DNA from: Olivibacter domesticus
GTDB lineage: Bacteria > Bacteroidota > Bacteroidia > Sphingobacteriales > Sphingobacteriaceae
Length of the DNA stretch: 64,000 bases
Direction: 5' to 3'
NCBI RefSeq assembly: GCF_900109575.1
Contig: NZ_FOAF01000001.1
Location: 2,265,662 to 2,329,661, forward strand
A program made the translations under genes and the position numbers. Below, in pieces: positions 9,188 through 19,271 of the stretch. Under the pieces are notes generated by a model. It was not told the origin of the DNA. It was given only the letters and a program-made list of their open reading frames with translations, and made no database searches. Numbering within the stretch: the stretch's first letter is position 1; the number at the start of each line of letters is the position of its first letter.

Positions 9188-9538
9188 ATGGATAATACGA
9201 GAGTTTACAAAATGTCTTTTGCTAGCGTGTATCCGCACTATATACAAAAAGCGGAGAAAAAAGGTCGTACAAAAGCAGAAGTAGATAAAATAATATTTTG
9301 GCTTACAGGGTATGATGAACAAACTTTCCAAGAACAACTTGTTAATAAAATTGATTTTGAAACGTTCTTCGCTCAAGCACCCCAAATTAACCCAAATGTC
9401 TCAAAAATTACTGGTGTAATATGCGGATATCGCGTGGAAGAAATCGAAGACAAACTCATGCAAAAGATTCGCTATTTAGATAAATTGGTCGATGAATTGG
9501 CAAAGGGAAAGACGATGGAAAAGATTTTAAGGAAGTAA
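9188..9538 (+). CDS. DUF2200 family protein
   Basis: A 116-aa cytoplasmic protein. The N-terminal half contains [19 protein letters not shown] followed by [14 protein letters not shown], which is diagnostic for DUF2200, and later [38 protein letters not shown]2200 proteins are small, widespread and of unknown function. The length is normal for the family. The gene lies in the same direction as the DHFR-like gene and may share its transcript. It converges with the TcA gene, whose stop is at 9711. The 170 bp between them hold no recognisable gene, only a palindrome ACTCAATTGAGT followed by a T-run. Confidence 0.88.
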   Translation: MDNTRVYKMSFASVYPHYIQKAEKKGRTKAEVDKIIFWLTGYDEQTFQEQLVNKIDFETFFAQAPQINPNVSKITGVICGYRVEEIEDKLMQKIRYLDKLVDELAKGKTMEKILRK

Positions 9539-9710
9539 GGAAAAACAGATCTACATGCCCAGTATTGCTGCTAAAGAGGCAGCAGAGCTGGCACCACTTT
9601 TAATTAAAAATGTCTTTACCGGCTTTTAGATCGAAATAAACGACTCAATTGAGTTTTTCAATCTGCAAGCGGTAAGATTGATTTTGGAGATGTTATTCAA
9701 TAAAGTTTAA

Positions 9711-12700
9711 TTACCAGCTCAACTTTCCATTAAACGGAATCAAGAGAATAATATCCAGTAGTTTCGTCTGATCAATTTTACCATTGATCAGCAATGTCTC
9801 TGAAACGCCTTCCGCATACAGTGTCCAGGGATTACCCTTTCCCGGAACCAGTTGAGGAACTAGAGGATCATCGCCGGATATTGGCAACATACCATCATCG
9901 GCTGTCCAGCTCTTTATTGCATTGTTCAATTTGAATGTCGGCAGATCTCCGGTATACCCCTGTTGCATCACCGGAACCAGTCCGATTTCACCCTCATCAT
10001 TTCCCAACTTTACCGAACCCTTATCTAGGTTTGCAGGATACATTTGCGCAAGCAATTCAAATGCCAGCGCGTAAACATCATCCACCGGATGCTCACAAAA
10101 GTCAAACCAAGCGGTGCTGTATAACTGGCGCAGACTAAGATACTGCCAGCCTTTGTAATCGGTGAGTGGTGCGAGCGCTGTAACCTTCGAAGCATAAGTG
10201 CTTCCCCCATCTTCCGCGGTATATTCTACCGTAATAATCACATCACTGATGGAACGAAGGGAAAACGCATTGCTCGCCTGCGGGATACGCAGGTTCCAGG
10301 ACGATATCGCTCCCGTTCCTTCAAAAGGCAGGTATTGTTCATCGTTAAAATTCAGCTGGAAAACACCCGCATCGTTGATACCGCTAGAAATAATTATTTC
10401 CTGATTCGGATTCCAATTAACACGTAAAGAGCCATCAGTTGGTGCAGCTTTATCCGGTAGCCCGAGCAAATATTCTACTGCAGCAATATTCGGCTTTACA
10501 ATTACCGTATTACCCATTTGTGTAAGGGTTGCATGTATACTTTGATATGGCCCTACCACTGCTGGGATAGTGATTGAAAGTGATTTTATTTTCCGGTTAT
10601 AATGGCCGGGAAAGTCCAGGTCGTAATTTAGCTCATTCAGATCAAAGTGGCAATTACCCGTCGAAACGAGTACCAACAAAGCCCGTGGATTGTTCTGGCG
10701 CATCGACCAGATTTTGCGTATTTCGAGTTTACGGTTATTACCACTTATATACGCATTTTCCATCTGCTGTAACGCTAATGATAGCGCATCGCCTGCCAGT
10801 AAGCCTTGATAGCCGGCATTCCATGCGGTCTGGTTGAGATAGGTTTGATTCAGGTTGAGCTCGTATTGCAAAGCCGTTTGTGCGCTTTGTGCCAGCGACC
10901 AGGCCAGTTGAAACATTTGAAAATACAATGTAGAAAGCTGGCCTGACATCCAGTCGTAAAGCTCCTCATTGGTAAATTTAGTTTGGAGAAATTGATAGAC
11001 CTCCTGCGATTGCTGCCATTGTGTTGCTGTCAGCACCATCTCCCTTTGAGCTGCCTGAAGCGAAAAATCATTGGCCGCAATCTGCGCCTCGATTTCCCGT
11101 ATCTGGTTCGACGAAATATTCAACTGCATTTCCCACTCCTCCTCGCGTCGGTTAAACTGTGCCGTCTGGGAAGTCTGTTGCGATCGTGTTTGTGCTATCT
11201 GTGCTCCTGTATCAAAAACACTTGCTGAGGCATTGAAACTTTCTCCCGGATTAAATCCCCCATTTGCTAAACCAAAAATGTTTGGAAGCAGCAGGGAAAT
11301 TGTAGCAGCACCTTTAAGCGCCACACCTACCTCTTGTAAGATTTCAGCATTTGCAAGCTGATCAAGTGCTACTGCTTCTTCAAAATTTATTGATGTTTTC
11401 AGCCAACGTTTATAAGTATCTTGAACATACTTCGCATTGTCAAGATTCGCTTGCAGCCCTTCTCCTAAGTATTGTAACTGGTTAATCTGGCTCGCTTTTA
11501 TCTGCCCGGATAGGTTGTTCAGTACAAGCTGATAACCCGCCTGTAATTGCGAGAGTTTTTCTGCATCTTTTTTCTCCAAGGCGACCAGCAATTCACTACC
11601 TAAACGCGCAACCTCCGCCGTAACGGAACGTGCTTGCGCCATCATATAATTGAACCGATACCAAGGCACAACCGGAGATGTAGAAGAGGCCATCGTATTT
11701 ATAGTATCCCCTTTCGCTACAAGAGATGCCGCCGCTGCAGGGTTAATCGGCGAGGCGTACAAAGGGATCGCATTCTGCGCGCCACTAATAGAAAGTCCAT
11801 GACGGATTTTGTATAAACGATCGACCACCAGCTCCCAGTATTTTAACAACTGCTTATTGCTTGGAATACAGTAATAAGCGTCCACTATACTCTGAATCTG
11901 CTCTGGCAAGGTAGCATCCGCTCCAAGTCCCGATAATTGATTCTCCACTTCAATAAGAAAAGGTGGTACCTTCCCTTCTCCATATTCAAGTTCCATGCTG
12001 TTATAATTCACCGTAGGCTTCGTTTCTTCTGTAACTTCTTTCACCGGCATTCGGCCCAGCAAGGTGGTTGCAAGCGTGTAACGCATCGTAGCATCGGAAA
12101 TGGTTTCCCAAGTATTTTGGGTAAACAAGGAATCCCCCCAGCTGATGAGGTTGTCCATATATCGCATAAAAGTAGCTTTCTGCCAAGAATTCACACGCAA
12201 GCGAGCGAGCGTATCCGGATCAAAGGGGTCGTATTCATACACCGCCATCTGCAGTGACGCCGTATAATATTGCGCTGGTTGAAAGAACGATTCCTGCCAG
12301 GCATCTCCATTTAGGATATGATAGAGTGATTGGGCGTTAATCCGGCGGAAAGGACGGAAATTCCAGAAGTTGCTATTGAGCGACAATTGTGGATAATCCT
12401 GATATATTTGCAGTAATTCTCCTTGCGATAAGGCATGGTCAAATAACATAACTTCGGCAATAGAACCATCAAAAAAATTGCTATTCGCGTCGACGGAATT
12501 TCCGCTTCCAATCGTCAATAGCCTGGCGGTGTTGACTATATAGTTTTCACAAATGACCTCCTCTACAGTAAGCGCAATACCATTTATAAATACTTGAAGG
12601 CTTTTACCATCGTAGGTTCCCGTCACGTGGATCCATTGACCAGTGCCCACATACAGTGGGGAAATCGCATTTATCCATTTCGAATCAGACGTACCCATAG

Positions 12701-15700
12701 TGAGTATTAGACTCCATTGTTCATTCCCTGTACCCCAAATAGCCAAATGAAAACCCTTATTTTCGGATTGCGAGCAGACCACGGAATAAGCCTGGCTATT
12801 AGCAGGGACAGACGCCAGGTTTATCCAGGCAGCTACTGTAAATTCAGGAGAATTGAGCGCTTTAGCATATGGAACAGAAAAGTAGCTGTTATTTTTCGGG
12901 TCGAGTTTCCAAATCTCTCGCGGCTTGTTCGAGAAAAAAGGTGTTTCTTCGCTGGAGGCAGTCGGGCCATTTGGTATAGCCGCCTCTCGCCCAGTCAAAT
13001 TCGGAAACTGATCATTAAACGTTCGGTTCAATGGCCAGTAAGCAACTGGCGTTGCCTGATTGGTCGGATCAAAAATATACTGATACCATTTTTCGGCTGC
13101 CGGATATTTATTCGCAGTGCGTAATTTTTCAGCGACATAATAAGGTGCATAAAAGAAAATTTCCCAGAAATAAGCACCAAAAGCTCCGGAGAAGTTCATG
13201 AGATCTGTTTCAGGAAGTAGTAGGTTTGCTCCAGCGACCACAGGAGGTTTCTCCTCTGGTAAATACTGCATTGCAGGTCTTAACAAGGTATTCACTCCAC
13301 CTTTGGCTAAAATGTGTATTAGTGTTGGCAGCGTATCGGTATTGACGCGTATCAATTTCATTTTCGCCTCTTGATATTCATTAACGGGCGACTGGGAAAA
13401 GTAAATATTCAAGTGTCTATTGCTCATGTAATAGTTCGGCATCAGACATTCAGATAAAAGTGCCGACTCAAAACAGGGAAGTGCTAGATAGGATTGCTTC
13501 CGTACGTTATAAATAAAGCCTGCTGCACTATTTCCCAGTCGCAACATCTGCTCCTGGCTGGGAGCCATACCACTAGACTGATATTCATCCAACAACTCTT
13601 CCGTCGAAAGTGGATTTTCCCAGACCTTTAAATTGGCAATAGAGCCAGAAAGCTGTGAATAGCTATTATTGTTTCCGTTGTTTTTTCCTATCGTTAGTTG
13701 CGGAGAGGATGATACGGGCGAATAGGGTATAGTATAAGCCGAGGAGGATGATATATCGACAGTAACTACAATTTTCGACTCAGAATTTACTGTAAGGGCA
13801 ACGAAGTACCATTTCCGCTCATTTGCATTTCCGTATTTGATCTGCGTACTTATACCATTCTGTATGCCTATGCCAAACTGGAATTTACTATCTTTAATAG
13901 ATATATCCCAACCACACTTTGAAGTGCTATTCGAAGGAAAAATGAAAGACAGCAGATTCTGATTTGTAGTAGGAGTTTGCAAATAGACCCAGCAGGAAAC
14001 CGTGAATTTAGTAAGGCTCTGATATTTATCCCAGGGAATGGTAGCATACAGTTCGCCATCAAAAAAAACCGGCTTTAATGTGTTGTACAGCGAATTGGTT
14101 CCCGTAAGTACCGTTGGGCTTTTGGAAAAAGTTCCCGGCGCATCTGTATAAAGGGACTTGATCGTTGTATCCTCTACCAAATTCATATTCATCAGCATCG
14201 GCCAAAATGCGTCGGGAACTTTGTAAGGATTATCTATTTCAGCATCATTGCCCAATGTATCAGCAAAAAAGACCAGACTCGTTTCATCATCCAGAGGTAG
14301 CGTAGCATAATCAATAAAAAAGACGTTTGATTGGTTTATACTTAATTTCCAGGTATCGACTTCCATAGTATTGTTAAGCGTATGAACTTCTAGAATGGTA
14401 GTCACATTTCCCTTCCGAATATACGCTCTTTTTGCGGCCAAACGTAACATATTCTGATAGTCAGCAGCCGCAGGAATCATTTCGGAGGTATCCTCTTTGG
14501 GGGGATTTTTTTCCATAGAAGAGGGACAACACACCAGTGGACCATAAGTAACCAGAATTTTTTCACTCTCTGTATCAGTGGACGGCAAAACCTGTACCTT
14601 TACTTCTTTCCAGTTTCTTGCTTTATAGAATTTATCCTCGGTTTGGGAATTGCCCAAACGAGCGCCAACAAAATAGTCTTCATAGTAATTAATCGTATCT
14701 ATCCCGATTGCCGGACCAAACACATCTACCAGGATGTCTTTTACGAATAATATGGGTGCTTCCCATTTACCTGAAAAATTCCGGTAGGAGTAGTAAATAG
14801 CAGCATAAACGGATGTATATTTGTTGCTGTTATTATCTGTATCTATAATTTCTGTTTGTTCTACCCAAAATATAAACTGTCGCCCAAATGCCACAACAGT
14901 TGACACATAATCAGCGTTGATTTGCAAGTTAATTTCCTGCCAGGGCCCAAAATGCATATAGGTCGCATCTTCAAATGGAGCCTTCCGGTCCAAGGCAGCA
15001 GTACTGGTAACAGCAAGCGCAGTGCGCGAGTAGAAAACAAAAGGCTTCTTCCTTGAACGGCCAATGAGATGGATCGCTTTTTTCTCATCGTCTTCCAACT
15101 CACCCGCAAGTGCCAACGAAAAAGCAGCAACATAACCATCCACCAACTCAAGACTAGCCACTTCATTAATGGTTTCCAAGTAGTTAGTTAGCGACTGTTT
15201 TACATTTTCATCGGTGATTTGTCCTTTTGATACGTCACTGATAAACGTTTTGAATGCAGGGCTTTGGAACTTTCGCAACGCGGGGTCAACATAATTTTCC
15301 GGATATAGATATATTTCACGATTCGTCTGCCAAACACGGTAGTTACTCATCCACTCCCACCAGATTTCGGGAATCTTATTTTCCGTGCCCGGTTCCAGAT
15401 TGTTGATGATTCGGTTTACGTACAATTGCAAACTGTTCATGGCTGTTACCATCCAAGATATTTTTACATCGGGCGACATGCTTACGTCAATGAGCAGATA
15501 CTCATAAAGATCCTGCTGACTTTTCAGCCTGTTAATGCCTCTCTGCAGTTCCCAGATCAGCCAGTCGCAAAGTACTGTTCGTACTTGAGTAGCATCACGG
15601 ATTTTTAAGGTTTCGACAGCCGATGCCCCCAATTTCCCTTCCAGCATTGCCAAAGTGGTCACAGCAGAATCGGTATATTGTTGCCAATATTGGTCGTTCG

Positions 15701-18700
15701 TTCCTACGAACAGATTTTGCACCGAAAGTCCACGCAAAAGATTGAGTGTAGAAATATCGGTTCCGATTTTCTGCTCCAATGTCACAACATTGGCGAGCTT
15801 ACGAAGACCGCCAACAGTATTGAAGTTGATAGCAGCAAAATAGGGTTGATTAACAATAGATTCAAGCTCCGTAAGATTCCAGCCTGTCATCTGCGATAGT
15901 AAAGCAAGTTGATCGCTGGATGGCGTATTGGCACCAGGGTCGTTTGCCTGCCGAAAATAATCCAGTAATCCATTTACCTTGTTGCAGCGGTTTTGCAATG
16001 ATTTGTAGTCCGTCAGGGTTATCAATTGTTGCAAGCTCAGAAATTGAGTACCGTAGGATATGGATTGACCCCCGATCAACTGCGAATAGTTAAGCATAGC
16101 GCTCACTTCCTGTCCAGTAAGTTTAAGCCAGCGGGCCATCGCCGTATTGCGTTGTAAAACCGACAAATAATTATTTAGGATGTCCGGTGCTTGGCTGCCA
16201 GTATTCAGCAGCAGATTCACAAAATACGGATACGGCTCACTCGATGGGTTTGAAAACATACTTGCATTGTTAACTTCCCGAGAAGTTAAAAAACAAATTC
16301 CCGCCATGGTATCTACACTTACCGCAGCAAGCGATGCTATGGCTTTAACCACTAAATGATTTTGAGCAGTAAAGGTTTCTTGTAAAACCTGTAGTACATC
16401 TTGCTGATCGCCTTCCGAAGGTAAAAAATCTATCAGCTCCTGCGGAAGTTTCGGATCATCCTGCAATACCACACCGTCGCTATCGATAATCTCTGCCTGT
16501 ACTAGTTGCGTGTAGATACCTTCGGCAGCGGCAGCGTCAACCCGATCGTTGACAAAGCTCCCGGAACTAAGCAATACCTGCTTGCTTGATTGCATCATAT
16601 AATCAAGCGCTTTGCTGATTGCTGATACATCGAGTAGTTGCAAGCTTAGGTCTGGAGCGGCAATCGAAGTGAGGTAAGACAACTGCTTCATGGTAAGACA
16701 CATTGCTTGCATCCATTCGGCTATTTCTATTAATCTGATTACCTCTGAAATCTTCCAGGTAAATTTGGTATCGCTGATTGCACTACCTGCAATTAAACTT
16801 AATTGAATAAAATCGGGCACGCTTAAATCGAGCATTTCAGCAAAACGCGCAATACGATAAAACCGGGATAATAAAGAGACACTAAGTGCAACGGGACTTC
16901 GAGTAACATCCGTTTTTATAGTCGACTGAATAATTGCATACAGGTCTTGAATGGAAATCTTCAGTGCAGCTGCCAACTGATTTGCTAACCTGTCGTCTTG
17001 TGACCCGACTGCGTCGAGATAAGCCCAATGTATTACAGGAGAAGTAAAGAGCGGGTTCAACGTATATGTTGGTCGGTAATAAGTAGGTTGATCCGGATCT
17101 GTACTGTTTGCCATTAAAGGTGGTCTGTTAAAGACACGATCCCAAAGCGCCTGTGAATCGGTCTCGTTCCCTCTTCCGTAGGTTTTCATCTCCGACCAAA
17201 AACTGCTCAGTTCGTCGATAGGGATTTTGTATTTCTTTACTAGCCCAGCTACCTGGCCGAGCGATTCAATAATTGCCTCATTGATTGTTGATTGTGTAGG
17301 GATATTCAAGCTATTCACAACCGTTTTTAATAACCAATCGAGTTCACCGAACGACCAACCTGTTTGTGCCTGTAAGCGAATATAGACAGCGATTTGTCTT
17401 AAAACCTGATCCGAAAGGCCTACCACTTTGGGGTCTGCAAATAAATTTAACAAGGGATTGTCCTGTGAAACTGTAGGCTTAGCGATGCCAATAAATTGAC
17501 CTGATGGGAGCAAGTTATTTAAAAACAAGCCGTGTAAGATAGTGGGATTTAGTTCAGAAGTACTTCCAATAGGCACCCCCTCATAAAAAGCTGTTTCGTA
17601 ACCACCCGTTGCGTCGTAATGATAAGGTCCGAAATCATAAGCCGTTTTGCCAGTCTGCTCGTTTAATGGCCAGTAAGCAAATAAATGAGCGTCCGTATAA
17701 TTTTGCAAGCGGAGGTACATCATTTTTCGGATCAAATCCGCTGAACGGGCTTCTGACCAGATACGAAGCTCTGTAATTCCACCATGAAACGATGAAGCCC
17801 CTGAAATATAACCGATGCCAATTGAGGAGTTGTTTATCTGAATAGTTCCCGACACAGGGTGGGTAGAGTCGGGCACTCCATTGATATAAATCGTATTTTC
17901 ATTACCATTCCTCGTCCAGGCGATATGGGTCCATGCGTGTAGGTTAAGTTCGGCCACCGAACTAAATCCGTCCGCATCTCCATACTTACATCTTATGTTT
18001 TTATTAGCTAAGTAAAAATAAAACTCCTCTCCTTTGCCTTTACCTATAATAGACATGTTGGTATAAGTTGAAGTCGGGTAAACCCAGCATTCAATCGTAA
18101 TGGATCCTGCCAGTACAGCATCCGGAAAGGCTACAGTTTTAGCATCTTGACTACCTTTATCCTGCATGACATAGCTTCCACTTCCTTTTTTCAGCTGCTG
18201 ATAAATGAGCTCTTCCAATTGATCCGGGCTAAGTCCAGTCTTTTGTAAAAAAACCTTTTGATCCGTTAAAGCTTCGCAAACTGCCTCATCAGAAAGGGTT
18301 TCATCATGAAATCCGTATAACTGCGTCAGAGAGGCTTGATAGGAGCCTGTTACCAGGGATAACTGTTCGGGTGATAAACTCAATGCTTCCGCCGAAGCAG
18401 CAAGTGCAGGCGCTTCAAGCAATCGGTATATAGAAGAAAGGCTAGTTCCCAATGCCTCCAGTCCGCCACGAATCGTATATAAAGAAGAATTAAAGGGTGT
18501 GCTAAACGGATAAACCCTGGCAGCCATTTGCTGCATCGGATCGGCATTATGTAAATAATTTACTTTAAGATGTTGGCAAATGACTTCATTTACGATATCT
18601 AGATAGGCTATTTCCGAATCGGAAGATCTACAATCTAAGGGCATGGTCCATAGATCGGGCCGACGATATCGTAAGGAAAAAAGCGTTTCTGGTGGTGGGC

Positions 18701-19271
18701 TTACATATTGCGAAACCACCCGCATCAAATCCGTAAAATACGCTGCCGGACCGAAAATACTCTGGCAATCCTTACAATCACAGGTAAACATCGGACCGAA
18801 GAGCCGTTGATAATCAGGAATACCTTGCTGAAAAATGGCATTTATCTCTTCCCCCAAAGGTTCTGCAACCTTCGCTGCCACCGTTTGGGGTACACCGAGC
18901 GCCAGTTCAAAACTTGCGCGACGGATACGTTCAGCATTTCCGAAAAGCTGGGTACAGAAGGCCCTTGGAGATTCTATATTGCTAAGCTGGGATAATGCCG
19001 GCATCACTTTTTGTGTGAAAGCGGATTTACCGGTAGCGGCAATATGATGGGCACTATGAAAACCCAATGATTCCAGCACCGCCGCAACCTTATCGTCTGG
19101 ATTAATTTTCAATAGACGCTGACGGGTGCGTAAGCTTTGCAGTAGTTCCTGCTGATGAACATCCTCCGGCCAGTTATATTGAGCAAGTGCATTGGCGCTA
19201 AAGAGATCAGCAGTTTGCAGGTCGATCTGGGGGTTGGCAGTAAGGAAATCAGTGATCATTTTTAGATTCAT
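9711..19271 (-). CDS. Tc toxin A subunit (TcA/TcdA-like) with three inserted LamG-like domains
   Basis: A giant (about 3186 aa) pore-forming, receptor-binding subunit of an ABC-type Tc toxin; TcA pentamers dock on host cells and inject the effector. Visible parts, in order: a VRP1-like N-terminus with CDCKDCQSIFGPAAYFTDLMR near residue 165; a first LamG-like domain (about 365-550); a helical and neuraminidase-like middle; a second LamG-like domain (about 1730-1895); YQYIFDPT near 2072; a third LamG-like domain (about 2115-2295); FWNFRPF near 2305; the conserved GDSLFTQNTWETISDATMRY; a long helical pore region with a hydrophobic hairpin near 2650-2685; and the TcB-binding end with SSGINDAGVFQLNF and LPFEGTGAISSW. 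No signal peptide. Starts at 19328, 19271 or 19259 are possible; all overlap the TcBC stop. Canonical TcA is about 2500 aa, so the LamG insertions explain much of the excess. Confidence 0.95.
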   Translation of the reverse strand: MNLKMITDFLTANPQIDLQTADLFSANALAQYNWPEDVHQQELLQSLRTRQRLLKINPDDKVAAVLESLGFHSAHHIAATGKSAFTQKVMPALSQLSNIESPRAFCTQLFGNAERIRRASFELALGVPQTVAAKVAEPLGEEINAIFQQGIPDYQRLFGPMFTCDCKDCQSIFGPAAYFTDLMRVVSQYVSPPPETLFSLRYRRPDLWTMPLDCRSSDSEIAYLDIVNEVICQHLKVNYLHNADPMQQMAARVYPFSTPFNSSLYTIRGGLEALGTSLSSIYRLLEAPALAASAEALSLSPEQLSLVTGSYQASLTQLYGFHDETLSDEAVCEALTDQKVFLQKTGLSPDQLEELIYQQLKKGSGSYVMQDKGSQDAKTVAFPDAVLAGSITIECWVYPTSTYTNMSIIGKGKGEEFYFYLANKNIRCKYGDADGFSSVAELNLHAWTHIAWTRNGNENTIYINGVPDSTHPVSGTIQINNSSIGIGYISGASSFHGGITELRIWSEARSADLIRKMMYLRLQNYTDAHLFAYWPLNEQTGKTAYDFGPYHYDATGGYETAFYEGVPIGSTSELNPTILHGLFLNNLLPSGQFIGIAKPTVSQDNPLLNLFADPKVVGLSDQVLRQIAVYIRLQAQTGWSFGELDWLLKTVVNSLNIPTQSTINEAIIESLGQVAGLVKKYKIPIDELSSFWSEMKTYGRGNETDSQALWDRVFNRPPLMANSTDPDQPTYYRPTYTLNPLFTSPVIHWAYLDAVGSQDDRLANQLAAALKISIQDLYAIIQSTIKTDVTRSPVALSVSLLSRFYRIARFAEMLDLSVPDFIQLSLIAGSAISDTKFTWKISEVIRLIEIAEWMQAMCLTMKQLSYLTSIAAPDLSLQLLDVSAISKALDYMMQSSKQVLLSSGSFVNDRVDAAAAEGIYTQLVQAEIIDSDGVVLQDDPKLPQELIDFLPSEGDQQDVLQVLQETFTAQNHLVVKAIASLAAVSVDTMAGICFLTSREVNNASMFSNPSSEPYPYFVNLLLNTGSQAPDILNNYLSVLQRNTAMARWLKLTGQEVSAMLNYSQLIGGQSISYGTQFLSLQQLITLTDYKSLQNRCNKVNGLLDYFRQANDPGANTPSSDQLALLSQMTGWNLTELESIVNQPYFAAINFNTVGGLRKLANVVTLEQKIGTDISTLNLLRGLSVQNLFVGTNDQYWQQYTDSAVTTLAMLEGKLGASAVETLKIRDATQVRTVLCDWLIWELQRGINRLKSQQDLYEYLLIDVSMSPDVKISWMVTAMNSLQLYVNRIINNLEPGTENKIPEIWWEWMSNYRVWQTNREIYLYPENYVDPALRKFQSPAFKTFISDVSKGQITDENVKQSLTNYLETINEVASLELVDGYVAAFSLALAGELEDDEKKAIHLIGRSRKKPFVFYSRTALAVTSTAALDRKAPFEDATYMHFGPWQEINLQINADYVSTVVAFGRQFIFWVEQTEIIDTDNNSNKYTSVYAAIYYSYRNFSGKWEAPILFVKDILVDVFGPAIGIDTINYYEDYFVGARLGNSQTEDKFYKARNWKEVKVQVLPSTDTESEKILVTYGPLVCCPSSMEKNPPKEDTSEMIPAAADYQNMLRLAAKRAYIRKGNVTTILEVHTLNNTMEVDTWKLSINQSNVFFIDYATLPLDDETSLVFFADTLGNDAEIDNPYKVPDAFWPMLMNMNLVEDTTIKSLYTDAPGTFSKSPTVLTGTNSLYNTLKPVFFDGELYATIPWDKYQSLTKFTVSCWVYLQTPTTNQNLLSFIFPSNSTSKCGWDISIKDSKFQFGIGIQNGISTQIKYGNANERKWYFVALTVNSESKIVVTVDISSSSAYTIPYSPVSSSPQLTIGKNNGNNNSYSQLSGSIANLKVWENPLSTEELLDEYQSSGMAPSQEQMLRLGNSAAGFIYNVRKQSYLALPCFESALLSECLMPNYYMSNRHLNIYFSQSPVNEYQEAKMKLIRVNTDTLPTLIHILAKGGVNTLLRPAMQYLPEEKPPVVAGANLLLPETDLMNFSGAFGAYFWEIFFYAPYYVAEKLRTANKYPAAEKWYQYIFDPTNQATPVAYWPLNRTFNDQFPNLTGREAAIPNGPTASSEETPFFSNKPREIWKLDPKNNSYFSVPYAKALNSPEFTVAAWINLASVPANSQAYSVVCSQSENKGFHLAIWGTGNEQWSLILTMGTSDSKWINAISPLYVGTGQWIHVTGTYDGKSLQVFINGIALTVEEVICENYIVNTARLLTIGSGNSVDANSNFFDGSIAEVMLFDHALSQGELLQIYQDYPQLSLNSNFWNFRPFRRINAQSLYHILNGDAWQESFFQPAQYYTASLQMAVYEYDPFDPDTLARLRVNSWQKATFMRYMDNLISWGDSLFTQNTWETISDATMRYTLATTLLGRMPVKEVTEETKPTVNYNSMELEYGEGKVPPFLIEVENQLSGLGADATLPEQIQSIVDAYYCIPSNKQLLKYWELVVDRLYKIRHGLSISGAQNAIPLYASPINPAAAASLVAKGDTINTMASSTSPVVPWYRFNYMMAQARSVTAEVARLGSELLVALEKKDAEKLSQLQAGYQLVLNNLSGQIKASQINQLQYLGEGLQANLDNAKYVQDTYKRWLKTSINFEEAVALDQLANAEILQEVGVALKGAATISLLLPNIFGLANGGFNPGESFNASASVFDTGAQIAQTRSQQTSQTAQFNRREEEWEMQLNISSNQIREIEAQIAANDFSLQAAQREMVLTATQWQQSQEVYQFLQTKFTNEELYDWMSGQLSTLYFQMFQLAWSLAQSAQTALQYELNLNQTYLNQTAWNAGYQGLLAGDALSLALQQMENAYISGNNRKLEIRKIWSMRQNNPRALLVLVSTGNCHFDLNELNYDLDFPGHYNRKIKSLSITIPAVVGPYQSIHATLTQMGNTVIVKPNIAAVEYLLGLPDKAAPTDGSLRVNWNPNQEIIISSGINDAGVFQLNFNDEQYLPFEGTGAISSWNLRIPQASNAFSLRSISDVIITVEYTAEDGGSTYASKVTALAPLTDYKGWQYLSLRQLYSTAWFDFCEHPVDDVYALAFELLAQMYPANLDKGSVKLGNDEGEIGLVPVMQQGYTGDLPTFKLNNAIKSWTADDGMLPISGDDPLVPQLVPGKGNPWTLYAEGVSETLLINGKIDQTKLLDIILLIPFNGKLSW

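Noticed and set aside
9539..9710. Short coding remnant or terminator between DUF2200 and TcA genes
   Set aside because: A 24-codon frame has no similarity I can recognise, and the palindrome ACTCAATTGAGT has no loop, so neither call is supported.
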